Source of the DNA: an uncultured Desulfuromonadales bacterium
GTDB taxonomy: Bacteria > Desulfobacterota > Desulfuromonadia > Desulfuromonadales > Geopsychrobacteraceae
Direction of reading: 5' to 3'
NCBI GenBank assembly: GCA_945787295.1
Contig: CALZHQ010000028.1
Coordinates: 1 to 28,276 of the forward strand
Length of the DNA stretch: 28,276 nt
Shown: positions 8,568 through 16,937 of the stretch, piece by piece
Numbering within the stretch: the first letter of the stretch is position 1
How the letters are laid out: each line of letters begins with the position of its first letter
Notes under the pieces: generated by a model
Told to the model about the DNA's origin: nothing
Database searches by the model: none
The model's input: only the letters and a program-made list of their open reading frames with translations
Translations under genes and position numbers: made by a program

Positions 8568-11072
8568 ATGAGTAAGAAGATGTTGATCAACGCCTCCCAC
8601 CCGGAGGAAAATCGGGTGGCGATCGTTGTTGATGGGCTATTGAGCGAACTCGATATCGAGATCGCCGGGCAGGAACAGACGAAAGGGAACATCTATAAAG
8701 CGGTAGTGGTTCGGGTCGAATCCGGACTACAGGCCGCTTTTGTCGATTATGGTGCCGAAAAACTCGGCTTTCTGCAGATCGGCGAAATCCATCCCAAGCT
8801 TTACCCTCCCAGAGATGATTCCAAGGGCCGTCCGCGGATCAACGATATTCTGCACCGTGGTCAGGAAATTCTCGTTCAGGTCGTCAAGGAAGAGCGTGGG
8901 AACAAGGGCGCGGCCCTGACCACCAACCTATCGATCCCCGGCCGTTATATGGTTTTGATGCCGGACAGCACCACCAAAGGTGTGTCGCGGAAAATCCAGG
9001 ACGACCCCGAGCGGAAGAAGCTGAAGAAAACCATGGCCGAGCTCAACCTGCCGGAACGGATGGGCTATATCGTCCGTACCGCCGGGATCGGCAAGGAAAA
9101 AGATGAGCTGAAGCGTGACTTCGATTACCTGGTCCGCCTGTTTGAGGGCATCGTCTCCCGGCAGGACCAGATCAAAGCACCGACTCAGCTCTATCAGGAA
9201 TCGAACCTGGTCATCCGTTCGATCCGCGACTACTTCAGCACCGAAATGGATGAGGTGCTGATCGACGACCAGAAAGTCTACCAGAACGCCAAGGACTTCT
9301 TTACCCTGGTGATGCCGGAGCTCGCCAACCTGGTCAAACAGCACCGCGAGCGGCGGCCGATCTTCTCGCGCTACCAGATCGAAGAGCAGATCGATGGCCT
9401 GGCCAAAAACCAGATCCCGCTGCCTTCCGGCGGCTCGATTGTTATCGATCAGACCGAAGCTCTGGTCGCCATCGATGTCAACTCAGGCAAGATGTCGAGT
9501 GAAAGCGGTATCGAAGCGACCGCCACCAAAACCAACATCGAGGCTGCCGCCGAAGTCGGACGTCAGCTGCGCCTGCGCGATCTTGGCGGCCTGGTGGTCA
9601 TCGACTTTATTGACATGCGCGATCGCAAGAATATTCGCGAAGTTGAGCAGGAACTCCGCAAAGCACTCAAGGACGACAAGGCCAAAGTTACGGTCGGGCG
9701 GATCAGCCAGTTCGGGTTGATGGAAATGAGCCGCCAGCGGCTGAAACCAACCCTGAGCGTCGGCTCCTACCTGGAATGCCCCCACTGCGAGGGCAAAGGC
9801 CGTATCAAGAGCGCAGAAAACCAGGCGGTTGCCCTGCTGCGCCAGATTCATGCGGCAGCCTCCAAAGGGCATATCGGCGAAATCCAGGCGAGCGTGCCGA
9901 TCGATGTCGCCAACGACCTGTTCAACAGCAAACGACAGTCGCTGGTTGACCTGGAACGCAGGCTTAACCTCAAGGTGACTATTATCGGCCGGACCGACAT
10001 GTTGCCGGGACAGCTCGACATCGAACTACACAAACGGGAAAAGAATGGCGACGAAAACCGTGATATCGCACCGGTCACTCACGCAAACCAGATAGAAAGT
10101 GCCTTGGCGGCAGCGCAGCAGGAAGAAATCAGCGACCAATCGGAGTCAGCTGCGGAAGTAGATGCAGACAAGGTAAGTGAAGCAGACAATCAAGCGGCGG
10201 AGGCTCCGACAGAGGAGAAAAAAAGTCGCCGCCGCCGGCGCCGGCGGCGGAGGAAAAGCGACCAGCACCTAGAGGGGGCTGCAGAGCAGCAAGAAACTGT
10301 CGCAGAATCAACCGACACGGCAACTGAACAGCCGGCGACAGAAGCACAGCCGGCGACAGAAGCAAGCTCTCCAGATACGACCAAACTGATCACTGAAACC
10401 AGCGCAGTCGCAACTGATGAGAAACCAAAGCGCCGCCCGCGCAGAAGCAGGAAGAAAACAGTAGAGGGAGTTCCGCAGGAAGCAACGGCCGCCGAGACGC
10501 CTGAGACAGCTGCGGAAGAGAAACCGAAACGGCGGCCACGCAGAACCACCAAGAAAGTTGCCGAGGAAGCTCCGCAAGAAACAACGGTCACCGAGACGGC
10601 TGCGACAGTTGCGGAAGAGAAACCGAAACGGCGACCGCGCAGAACCACCAAGAAGGTTGCCGAGGAAGCCCCGCAAGAATCAACGGCCACCGCGACGTCT
10701 GCGACAGCTGCGGAGGAGAAACCGAAACGGCGGCCGCGCAGAACCACCAAGAAAGCTGCCGAAGAAGCACCAAAAGAGGCAAAGGCGGCCGAGACAGCGG
10801 CACCGGCTGTGGAAGAAAAGCCGAAGCGGCGCCCCCGTAGAACCACCGAGAAAAGCGCAGAGGACGCGCCGAAGGTAGCATCAGCAACTGAGACAAAAGA
10901 GACCGCGGCGGCTGAAAAGCCTAAGCGCCGTCCCGGCCGGCCACGCAAAAAGCCCGTTGACGAACCGGCTAAAGCAGAATCAGCGGCGACTGAAGAAAAA
11001 CCGAAACGGCGCCCCGGAAGGCCGAGAAAAACGGCTAACCCTGCGCTGCCGGAAGCAGAGAAGGACTCCTAA
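8568..11072 (+). CDS. rne: Ribonuclease E/G family endoribonuclease
   Basis: 834 residues; GGAAAGG lies upstream of the ATG. The catalytic half matches RNase E with the same numbering as E. coli at the points I checked: S1 domain near residues 36-120 (GNIYKAVVVRVESGLQAAFVDYG), metal-binding Asp303 in AIDVNSGK and Asp346 in VIDFIDMRDRKN, and the Zn-link Cys404/Cys407 in ECPHCEGKG. It cleaves single-stranded A/U-rich RNA in mRNA decay and rRNA/tRNA processing. From about residue 520 the protein is low complexity: an acidic/Ala/Gln linker, nine consecutive Arg at 554-562, then seven basic repeats to the end. This tail probably binds RNA and partner proteins, like the E. coli scaffold region, but is unrelated in sequence. 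Rne versus Rng naming is uncertain. Confidence 0.93.
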   Translation: MSKKMLINASHPEENRVAIVVDGLLSELDIEIAGQEQTKGNIYKAVVVRVESGLQAAFVDYGAEKLGFLQIGEIHPKLYPPRDDSKGRPRINDILHRGQEILVQVVKEERGNKGAALTTNLSIPGRYMVLMPDSTTKGVSRKIQDDPERKKLKKTMAELNLPERMGYIVRTAGIGKEKDELKRDFDYLVRLFEGIVSRQDQIKAPTQLYQESNLVIRSIRDYFSTEMDEVLIDDQKVYQNAKDFFTLVMPELANLVKQHRERRPIFSRYQIEEQIDGLAKNQIPLPSGGSIVIDQTEALVAIDVNSGKMSSESGIEATATKTNIEAAAEVGRQLRLRDLGGLVVIDFIDMRDRKNIREVEQELRKALKDDKAKVTVGRISQFGLMEMSRQRLKPTLSVGSYLECPHCEGKGRIKSAENQAVALLRQIHAAASKGHIGEIQASVPIDVANDLFNSKRQSLVDLERRLNLKVTIIGRTDMLPGQLDIELHKREKNGDENRDIAPVTHANQIESALAAAQQEEISDQSESAAEVDADKVSEADNQAAEAPTEEKKSRRRRRRRRRKSDQHLEGAAEQQETVAESTDTATEQPATEAQPATEASSPDTTKLITETSAVATDEKPKRRPRRSRKKTVEGVPQEATAAETPETAAEEKPKRRPRRTTKKVAEEAPQETTVTETAATVAEEKPKRRPRRTTKKVAEEAPQESTATATSATAAEEKPKRRPRRTTKKAAEEAPKEAKAAETAAPAVEEKPKRRPRRTTEKSAEDAPKVASATETKETAAAEKPKRRPGRPRKKPVDEPAKAESAATEEKPKRRPGRPRKTANPALPEAEKDS
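10416..11040 (+). repeat. Seven tandem 33-residue basic repeats in the RNase tail
   Basis: A 99-bp unit encodes EEKPKRRPRRTTKKVAEEAP plus a Thr/Ala/Glu-rich spacer. Seven copies of the KPKRRP core are seen, beginning at 10416 and 10515 and spaced regularly. The last two units change to KPKRRPGRPRKK/KT, which contains the PGRPRK core of an AT-hook. The repeats also open long spurious antisense frames. Confidence 0.85.
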
Positions 11073-11074
11073 AA

Positions 11075-11108
11075 AAAAGACCGGATCGTTTTTTCGATCC
11101 GGTCTTTT
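11075..11108. terminator. Bidirectional intrinsic terminator
   Basis: A perfect 14-bp stem, AAAAGACCGGATCG (11075-11088) with its complement (11095-11108), has a T6 loop and A/T runs on both flanks. It serves the RNase gene (+) and the dynamin-like gene (-). Confidence 0.9.
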
Positions 11109-11135
11109 CAGTCCATAAAACTATCAGCGACATTC

Positions 11136-12926
11136 CTAAAAACCGAGCTCTCCGCGAATCCCCTCAAGAGTTGCCAACACCTGCTTAAATTGAATTTCAC
11201 GCTCAGCTGTTTCACGCGAATGGATTTCACTCCGTTCCAGAGCCATCCCCATCGCTTTGCGGGTGGCTTCAATTGTCTGCTCCAACTGTTCACGCAAGTC
11301 AACGCCGAACTGGCGGAAACTTTCGTCGAGGCTCTGACGGAGAGCCCAGCTGATCTGTTCGATATTGCGATTCAGCAGTTTGCGGCTTTCTTCACGCAAG
11401 CGGTTGACCGTCCGCCGCCGCCGATATTTCTTAGTGAAGAATTTTCGTGAGAACCGTTGCCCCAAAGGGTCCATATCGGAAGTGAACAGATCATTACTCC
11501 AGGCCGGCACCTCAAACGGGGTATAGGAGGTCCCGGCAGCCGGAGCCTGATAGGGAATTTCGAACAGGTCGGCGGCAATCTGCCGCACCTGTTCAATCAA
11601 CTTGTTACTCCGCTGCTGATTGAGACTTAACAACTCGGTTGCTTCTTGGCGAATCACCTCAGAAACATTGCGCAAGGCTGGGGCGAAAAACTGCTCGATC
11701 TCAACAGCGAGGGTTGCATGGACCTGACGCTCCATCTGCTCCGGGTCTTCGACAGACTCCAGATGGGCATCAACTTGGTTCAAGATGTGCTTTTTAGCTT
11801 TCTCGCGCAGCCCTTCAATCTCTTTCCCCAGCCGTTCAATCGCCCTTTTCAGGTCCCCGGCCAGAACATCCGCCGCCGCATCGTGCTCCCTTTCGACCGC
11901 GGGCAAGGATTGACGAAACTGTTCAATCCGCCGTTGCAGTTCATCTTCAGGTAATTTCAAAGCACACAAGGAAAGCTGCAATTGCATGATGGCGTCAGCC
12001 AGCAGATCGAACGTTTTTCGGGACAACGCCTGCTGCAGGGTTTGTTGTTTCTCCCGGGCAAAAAAATCGATCAGGTTCTGCTCAACCAGTTGCATACCAC
12101 TTTGCCGCCAACCCTCTTTATCGCCACTGAGCCGGGCCTGTAAACCTTTGCGCGCTGATATCGGCATCACCTGCGGTTCGGCAGAGTAAAAACGGCTGAG
12201 CTGATCAGACAAAAACTGTAACGAGGCCATACGTTCTCGTTCATCAAGAAAATCGACTTTGTTCAGCAGGTAAAAAGTTCGCGGTAAGCGCTGCTTGATC
12301 TGGGCAAGGTAGTCGAGTTCCATCTCGGTAATCGGCGGGTCGGGCGAAACCAGGAACAGCGCAGCATCGCACTGGGGCAGGATTTCGTGGGCAACTTCAG
12401 TATTATGCTTCAGGGTCGAGCCGATCCCCGGAGTATCGATCAGCACCACGCCTTGGCGGAGCAGGCCCGAAGGATGACTGATTTCGACCCGGTCAACCAG
12501 TCGCTCATTGCGGGGATTCCCGGCCTCGGTCACGTATTCCTGTAAAAAATCAGCCAGAGAACCGTCCGCTGGAGAAAGCTGAGTAGGTTCCTTCTGGTTA
12601 AGAAAATAGATCCGGATGGCCAGTTCTGAACCGAAACTGATAAAAGTCGGGATTGCTGTAACCGGTAATATATCGGTCGGCAGCAGTTCGTCGCCAAGCA
12701 ATGCATTCAACAGGGTACTTTTGCCACGTTTAAACTGGCCTAAAACGGCAAGATGGAAACGCCCTTCGCTCAAGCGCTGCTGCAATTTTTCCAGTTCAGC
12801 ACAACTGCTTGAGTAATCGTCCCCCAGAGAGGCCAAACACTCGATCGAGCGGCCCAACAGGGCGGAAAGATCAAGGTTCTTATTGTGTTCAGCGGGAGTC
12901 ATCCCCTCCGGCATCGATTCGTTCAT
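11136..12926 (-). CDS. Dynamin-family GTPase
   Basis: 596 residues. The GTPase domain is at the N-terminus: P-loop GQFKRGKST (63-71), G2 region LPVTAIPT (Thr90), G3 DTPG (164-167), G4 NKVD (222-225). The remaining ~350 residues are mostly helical, with heptad-like Leu/Glu/Gln patterns and a basic cluster KKYRRRRTVNRLREE (about 500-515) that could contact membrane. Bacterial dynamin-like proteins remodel or fuse membranes by GTP-driven assembly; the role here is unknown. No obvious transmembrane helix is visible. GAGGA precedes the ATG. It follows the metC-like gene by 110 bp in the same orientation, with no convincing terminator between, so it may be cotranscribed. Confidence 0.85.
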   Translation of the reverse strand: MNESMPEGMTPAEHNKNLDLSALLGRSIECLASLGDDYSSSCAELEKLQQRLSEGRFHLAVLGQFKRGKSTLLNALLGDELLPTDILPVTAIPTFISFGSELAIRIYFLNQKEPTQLSPADGSLADFLQEYVTEAGNPRNERLVDRVEISHPSGLLRQGVVLIDTPGIGSTLKHNTEVAHEILPQCDAALFLVSPDPPITEMELDYLAQIKQRLPRTFYLLNKVDFLDERERMASLQFLSDQLSRFYSAEPQVMPISARKGLQARLSGDKEGWRQSGMQLVEQNLIDFFAREKQQTLQQALSRKTFDLLADAIMQLQLSLCALKLPEDELQRRIEQFRQSLPAVEREHDAAADVLAGDLKRAIERLGKEIEGLREKAKKHILNQVDAHLESVEDPEQMERQVHATLAVEIEQFFAPALRNVSEVIRQEATELLSLNQQRSNKLIEQVRQIAADLFEIPYQAPAAGTSYTPFEVPAWSNDLFTSDMDPLGQRFSRKFFTKKYRRRRTVNRLREESRKLLNRNIEQISWALRQSLDESFRQFGVDLREQLEQTIEATRKAMGMALERSEIHSRETAEREIQFKQVLATLEGIRGELGF

Positions 12927-13036
12927 CGACCGTCCTCATGATCAGAGTCCATAGCAAACAACTACTTATTTAAACACGAAGAATAGCACAAAGACTGGCA
13001 AATGGGGAGATGAACAGGTGAGGCGCCTGTGGTAAC

Positions 13037-14182
13037 TCAACGCAAGGCCTCTGCCAGATCCTCCCAAATATCTTCGAGATCCTCAATACCGACGGAGATC
13101 CGCAACACCCCCTCACCGATTCCAAGCCGCTGCTTAACCGCGACCGGCATCGCGGCATGCGACATGCTCCAGCAGTGGGTCAGGATTGTCTCGACGCCCC
13201 CGAGACTCGGCGCAATTATCGGCAATTTGACTTTCTTCAGAAGATCAGAAACCTGACCTTGGTCTTTCAGTTCAAAAGAGAGGATCGCTCCCGCACCTGT
13301 GGACTGCGAAAAATGCAGGTCTTTCTGCGGAAAATCAACCAAGCCAGGGTAAGCCACCCGAGCGATTGACGGGTGTGTACACAAACGTTCAGCCAGCTGC
13401 TGAGCCGACTCCTGGGCTGCTTCGAGTCGCAGCTTGAGGGTCTTCAGACCACGAGACAGCAGGAAACAATCGAAGGGCGCCAGAACCGCACCGAAGCCGT
13501 TGAGAAAACGCCGCAGCTGTTTTGCCAGAGCCACCTGATCGGTGACCAGCACCCCGGCCAGGATATCACTGTGACCGCCGAGAAACTTGGTCGCACTGTG
13601 GATGACAACATCGATGCCCAGATCGATCGGCCGTTGCAACAAGGGGGTCATAAAGGTGTTGTCCAAAAAGGTCAACAGCTGCCGCTCTTTGGCCAGGGCA
13701 GCGATGCCGCGCAGATCTGAGATCAGAAACGATGGATTGGACGGCGTTTCAATAAAAATTCCACGAGTCCGCTCATTGATGGCCGCTTCAATCTGGACAA
13801 GATCGGTGAAGTCGACATAACTGACCGCAACCCCAAGATCTGGAAGCAGTTGGGTCAGGTACCGATAACTGCCGCCGTAAAGATCTTCCGGCGCGACCAG
13901 GTGGTCACCGCTTTTCAGCAACGACAAAGCGGTACCGATCGCCGCCATCCCGGAGGCACAGGCAAAGCCGAACTGGGCCCCTTCCAGTAACGCCACCGCC
14001 TGTTCAACCTGTTCTCGGCTGGGGTTGCCACTGCGGGCATACTCATACTGGCCCGCTTTACCGCCCGTATGATGGTAGGTTGAAGACTGATAGATCGGGA
14101 CCGTCGCAGCACCGGTATAGGGATCGCGGTCCTGACACTGATGGACCAGCTGGGTGGCGAAGCGATAATTATTATCTGCCAT
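13037..14182 (-). CDS. Transsulfuration PLP enzyme (MetC-like cystathionine beta/gamma-lyase)
   Basis: 381 residues, full-length Cys/Met-metabolism PLP enzyme. Motifs: YEYARSGNPSR, ASGMAAI, DLYGGSYR, TPSNP, DNTF, and the PLP Schiff-base Lys199 in HSATKFLGGHSD; C-terminal SLGGVET and LRISVGIED. It most resembles B. subtilis MetC in memory-based comparison, so cleavage of cystathionine to homocysteine is the likely activity; cystathionine gamma-lyase or gamma-synthase activity cannot be excluded, because the family is promiscuous. It starts 20 bp after its paralogue (GGAG before ATG) and is almost certainly cotranscribed from the SAM-riboswitch leader. Confidence 0.88.
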   Translation of the reverse strand: MADNNYRFATQLVHQCQDRDPYTGAATVPIYQSSTYHHTGGKAGQYEYARSGNPSREQVEQAVALLEGAQFGFACASGMAAIGTALSLLKSGDHLVAPEDLYGGSYRYLTQLLPDLGVAVSYVDFTDLVQIEAAINERTRGIFIETPSNPSFLISDLRGIAALAKERQLLTFLDNTFMTPLLQRPIDLGIDVVIHSATKFLGGHSDILAGVLVTDQVALAKQLRRFLNGFGAVLAPFDCFLLSRGLKTLKLRLEAAQESAQQLAERLCTHPSIARVAYPGLVDFPQKDLHFSQSTGAGAILSFELKDQGQVSDLLKKVKLPIIAPSLGGVETILTHCWSMSHAAMPVAVKQRLGIGEGVLRISVGIEDLEDIWEDLAEALR

Positions 14183-14202
14183 GCTAGACTCCGATTAATA
14201 TC

Positions 14203-15354
14203 TCAACTTAATGCCTGTTGCAGGTCGGCGATCAAATCAGCCGGTTCTTCCAGCCCCACCGATAACCGCAGCAGGCGGCTACAGATCCCCAGCCTCTGCC
14301 GCTCGGACTCCGGGATATCTCCATGCGTCTGGACCGCCGGCAGGGTCATCAACGACTCGACGCCACCGAGGCTCTCGGCAAAAGAGATCAACTGCAAGCG
14401 CTCTAAAACCTGTTCGGCGAGTGTGGCACTGGCAACCCGAAAAGAGAGCATACCACCGAAACCATCGCTCTGCTGTTTTGCTAACTGATGTCCAGGATGC
14501 TCATGCAGGCCCGGGAAGTAGACCTTCTCCACCTTTGGGTGTTTCTGCAGCCAGGCGGCAACTTCCAGCGCCGCGGCACAGTGCTGCTTCATCCGCACCG
14601 GCAGCGTTTTCAAGCTACGGATCAACAGCCAGCAGTCCTGCGGCGGCAGAATTGCGCCGGTCGAATTCTGCAGGAAATAGAGCCGTTCTCCAAGCTCGGC
14701 GTCTTTTGCCACCAGAGCCCCGGCACAAAGATCACTGTGGCCGCCGAGATATTTGGTCGCAGAATGGACAACAATATCGGCCCCAAGCTCCAGCGGCCGC
14801 TGCAGATAAGGGGTTAAAAAGGTGTTGTCAACAATCAGCAGCAGGGAGTTCTGTTGACACATTTCGGCTAGGGTCTGGATATCGGCGACGCCGAGCAACG
14901 GATTGCCCGGGGATTCCACCAGCACAGCCCGGGTCGCTGGTGTCAATGCTGCCGCAACAGCCGCCACATCTGTCGTATCGACATAGCTCGTCGAAACGCC
15001 GAACTTTGCAAAAACCTGATCGAGAACCCGGTAGGTTCCGCCGTAAAGATCCTCGGAAACGACCAGATGATCGCCGCTGGAAAAATGCAGAAACAGAGTC
15101 GTCAAGGCAGCCATCCCGGAAGAGAAGGCTAACCCGCGAGCCCCGCCCTCCAATTCGGCGAGCGCCTCTTCCAAGACATCACGGGTCGGGTTGCCGCTGC
15201 GGGTATAATCGTAACCGGTGCTCTGCCCCACTCCAGGATGGCGGTAGGTGGCACTCGGGTAGATCGGAAAACTGATTCCACCGGTTTTTTCATCACTGCC
15301 CACCCCGATCTGAACACTGCGGGTGGCTAAACTTTGACCAACAGGCTTTGACAT
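14203..15354 (-). CDS. MetI-like cystathionine gamma-synthase / O-acetylhomoserine thiolyase
   Basis: The start is chosen as the ATG at 15354 (383 residues, MSKPVGQSL) because AAAGGGG lies 6 bp before it; an upstream in-frame ATG at 15378 has no ribosome-binding site and sits next to the riboswitch terminator. Motifs: [37 protein letters not shown], Lys201 in [27 protein letters not shown]. The pattern closely matches Bacillus MetI, which condenses an activated homoserine with cysteine or sulfide. As in the Bacillus metI-metC operon, a SAM-I riboswitch precedes it, so high SAM should stop transcription. Confidence 0.88.
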   Translation of the reverse strand: MSKPVGQSLATRSVQIGVGSDEKTGGISFPIYPSATYRHPGVGQSTGYDYTRSGNPTRDVLEEALAELEGGARGLAFSSGMAALTTLFLHFSSGDHLVVSEDLYGGTYRVLDQVFAKFGVSTSYVDTTDVAAVAAALTPATRAVLVESPGNPLLGVADIQTLAEMCQQNSLLLIVDNTFLTPYLQRPLELGADIVVHSATKYLGGHSDLCAGALVAKDAELGERLYFLQNSTGAILPPQDCWLLIRSLKTLPVRMKQHCAAALEVAAWLQKHPKVEKVYFPGLHEHPGHQLAKQQSDGFGGMLSFRVASATLAEQVLERLQLISFAESLGGVESLMTLPAVQTHGDIPESERQRLGICSRLLRLSVGLEEPADLIADLQQALS

Positions 15355-15392
15355 ATCATCCCCTTTATAAATTGTCATGAAAGGGCAATAAA

Positions 15393-15424
15393 AAGCCCCT
15401 TCTCACAGGGATGAGAAGGGGCTT
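15393..15424 (-). terminator. Intrinsic terminator of the SAM riboswitch
   Basis: A perfect 13-bp stem (15393-15405 with 15412-15424) with a 6-base loop is followed on the - strand by TTTTTATT. It lies just upstream of the metI-like start, so it is the expression platform: formed when SAM is bound. Confidence 0.92.
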
Positions 15425-15448
15425 CGTTGATATTGAAAAGCAGAAGCA

Positions 15449-15572
15449 CCGTCCTCATCTTCCTCGAAACCATCTCTGTGATGTCCTCGAGCAGGAATTA
15501 GCACCTCGTCCGAACCAACGAACCGGTTGCTGTGGCTTCGCAGGGCCTGTCCCTCCACCACTCTCGATAAAG
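15449..15572 (-). promoter_or_regulatory. SAM-I (S-box) riboswitch aptamer
   Basis: Read on the - strand from 15572: CTTTATCGAGAG, then GGTGGAGGGACAGGCCC, GAAGCC, CAGCAACC, GGTGCTAATTCCTGC and GATGAGG. These are the conserved SAM-I blocks in the right order (kink-turn, GGCCC, GCAACC, GGUGCUAAUUCC). An extra 8-bp hairpin (15577-15597) lies 5' of the aptamer. SAM binding should favour the terminator at 15393-15424 and switch the met genes off. Confidence 0.95.
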
Positions 15573-15602
15573 ACTAGCGACTCCAATTCGGAGTCGCTTG
15601 TT

Positions 15603-15632
15603 AAAATAATCAAACAGGCTGCCGATTGTCAA
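15603..15632 (-). promoter_or_regulatory. Probable promoter of the SAM-riboswitch transcript
   Basis: On the - strand TTGACA (15632-15627), an 18-bp spacer and TATTTT (15608-15603). The start would fall just before the leader hairpin at 15577-15597 and the aptamer. Confidence 0.55.
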
Positions 15633-15643
15633 CCTGTTTGATT
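15608..15643. repeat. Perfect 11-bp inverted repeat around the -35 element
   Basis: AATCAAACAGG (15608-15618) and CCTGTTTGATT (15633-15643) are exact complements separated by 14 bp holding the -35 hexamer. It begins 8 bp past the cysK stop. It may be the cysK terminator (weak T-run, ATTTT) or an operator on the met promoter. Confidence 0.65.
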
Positions 15644-15650
15644 CTTCGGT

Positions 15651-16607
15651 TTACAGAACGCCTTCGTAAAGCACACTGGTCAGATAACGCTCACCGGAAT
15701 CGGGCAGAATCACGACGATGTTCTTGCCAGCGAACTCGGGGGAACGCGCCAGCCGATCAGCGGCAGCAACCGCAGCACCACAGGAAATCCCCGAAAGCAA
15801 GCCCTCTTCCTTGGCCAAACGCCGCGCATAGTCGATCGATTCTTCATTGGTGACCTGTTCGACCCGGTCAACCATCTCCAGATCAAGGGTATCAGGGATA
15901 AATCCTGCGCCGATGCCCTGAATTTTGTGTGGACCCGGCTGCAGAATTTCTCCAGCCAGGTGCTGGCTGATCACCGGGCTATCGGTCGGCTCGACAGCGA
16001 CCGAAACAATCTGCTTGCCCTTGGTCTTTTTGATGTAGCTGGAGACGCCACTGATCGTGCCGCCTGTTCCGACCCCCGCAACCAGCACATCAATCTGACC
16101 GTCGGTATCATCCCAGATTTCCGGGCCGGTGGTCTGTTCGTGAATTGCCGGATTGGCCGGGTTCTTGAACTGGTGCAACAGCAAATACTGATCAGGCTTT
16201 GCTTCGGCCATTTTCTCTGCTTCGGCGACGGCGCCCGCCATCCCTTTAGCCCCGGAAGTCAGCACCAGGTTAGCACCGAAGGCTTTCAGGACCTTGCGCC
16301 GCTCCATACTCATGGTGTCCGGCATGGTCAGAGTGATAGGAATGCCTTTGGCCGCAGCAACAAATGCCAGTGCGATTCCGGTATTGCCACTGGTCGGTTC
16401 TATAATCTCCATTCCCGGTTTCAGGGTCCCGTTTTTCAACGCGTCCCAGATCATCGATGCACCGATCCGGCACTTGACCGAATAGGCAGGGTTACGCCCT
16501 TCAATTTTCGCAAATACGTTAGCACCGTTTTGCGTGACGATTTTATTTAAGCGAACCAGTGGTGTCTTGCCGATCGACAGCGAATTGTCGTTATATACCT
16601 GCCCCAT
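15651..16607 (-). CDS. cysK: Cysteine synthase A (O-acetylserine sulfhydrylase)
   Basis: 318 residues, standard length. It makes cysteine from O-acetylserine and sulfide with PLP in the cytoplasm. PLP Lys45 lies in [17 protein letters not shown] binds the substrate carboxylate; [10 protein letters not shown] holds the PLP phosphate; SGISCGAA and ERYLTS close the C-terminus. AGGAGG lies before the ATG. It has its own promoter at 16704-16732 and stands upstream of the met genes but outside their riboswitch, so cysteine synthesis should be controlled separately from methionine synthesis. Confidence 0.95.
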   Translation of the reverse strand: MGQVYNDNSLSIGKTPLVRLNKIVTQNGANVFAKIEGRNPAYSVKCRIGASMIWDALKNGTLKPGMEIIEPTSGNTGIALAFVAAAKGIPITLTMPDTMSMERRKVLKAFGANLVLTSGAKGMAGAVAEAEKMAEAKPDQYLLLHQFKNPANPAIHEQTTGPEIWDDTDGQIDVLVAGVGTGGTISGVSSYIKKTKGKQIVSVAVEPTDSPVISQHLAGEILQPGPHKIQGIGAGFIPDTLDLEMVDRVEQVTNEESIDYARRLAKEEGLLSGISCGAAVAAADRLARSPEFAGKNIVVILPDSGERYLTSVLYEGVL

Positions 16608-16703
16608 CAGTGCCTCCTCTATTTGCTATTCTGGGACCAAATCCCGGGTAATCATAGCTACTTTAAACGATCCAACATTCTCATCAGTTACGACTATTTG
16701 TGA

Positions 16704-16732
16704 AATATAGCTTACCATAGTAAAGCAGTCAA
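16704..16732 (-). promoter_or_regulatory. cysK promoter with a pseudo-palindrome in the spacer
   Basis: TTGACT (16732-16727), exactly 17 bp, and TATATT (16709-16704) on the - strand; start near 16697. The spacer GCTTTACTATGGTAAGC is an imperfect inverted repeat that fills the gap between the hexamers, the usual place for a repressor. A further imperfect repeat (CTGGGA ccaaa TCCCGG) lies in the leader near 16630-16648. Confidence 0.65.
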
Positions 16733-16799
16733 GTTCACAGGACTGCATCATCCACTTATTTCAGTCGGCCGCTAAAGAAACATTCGGGCATATATGAAA

Positions 16800-16842
16800 A
16801 ATGCCGCACAACCTCTCAGCCAAAGAGAATTTATGCGGCATT
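16800..16842 (-). terminator. Terminator after the Smr-domain gene
   Basis: AATGCCGCA (16800-16808) pairs with TGCGGCATT (16834-16842). The loop holds a smaller CTCT/AGAG hairpin, and on the - strand the stem runs into TTTTTC. It separates the Smr cluster from the cysK promoter. Confidence 0.7.
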
Positions 16843-16937
16843 AATAACCGTCATTCCGGGTTGTCTAACCGAGGATAAGCTCTCGCCTCCATCGGATAAA
16901 GGCGGCGACGTTGCTGGCACCGGGTCCTGCCCCGGCC
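16843..16937 (-). other. GC-rich 3' region with several small hairpins, function unknown
   Basis: Between the Smr stop codon and the terminator there are about 95 bp with three potential hairpins: CCGGG/CCCGG, CGCCT/AGGCG and GGTT/AACC. No gene, no tRNA and no RNA class that I recognise. It could be a structured 3' UTR or a small RNA; this is speculative. Confidence 0.3.

Noticed and set aside
10190..10948. 252-codon antisense frame in the RNase tail
   Set aside because: Product of the biased basic/acidic repeat; no ribosome-binding site or recognisable protein.
13014..13030. ACAGG/CCTGT hairpin after the metC-like gene as a terminator
   Set aside because: Only a 5-bp stem with no T-run; too weak to call.
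14211..15275. 354-codon + strand frame opposite the metI-like gene
   Set aside because: Antisense to a well-conserved PLP enzyme; the translation is low-quality, Ser/Arg/Pro-rich.
16810..16830. CTGAGAG motif on the - strand recalling a TPP riboswitch
   Set aside because: The other conserved TPP-riboswitch blocks are absent; it is the loop of a terminator.
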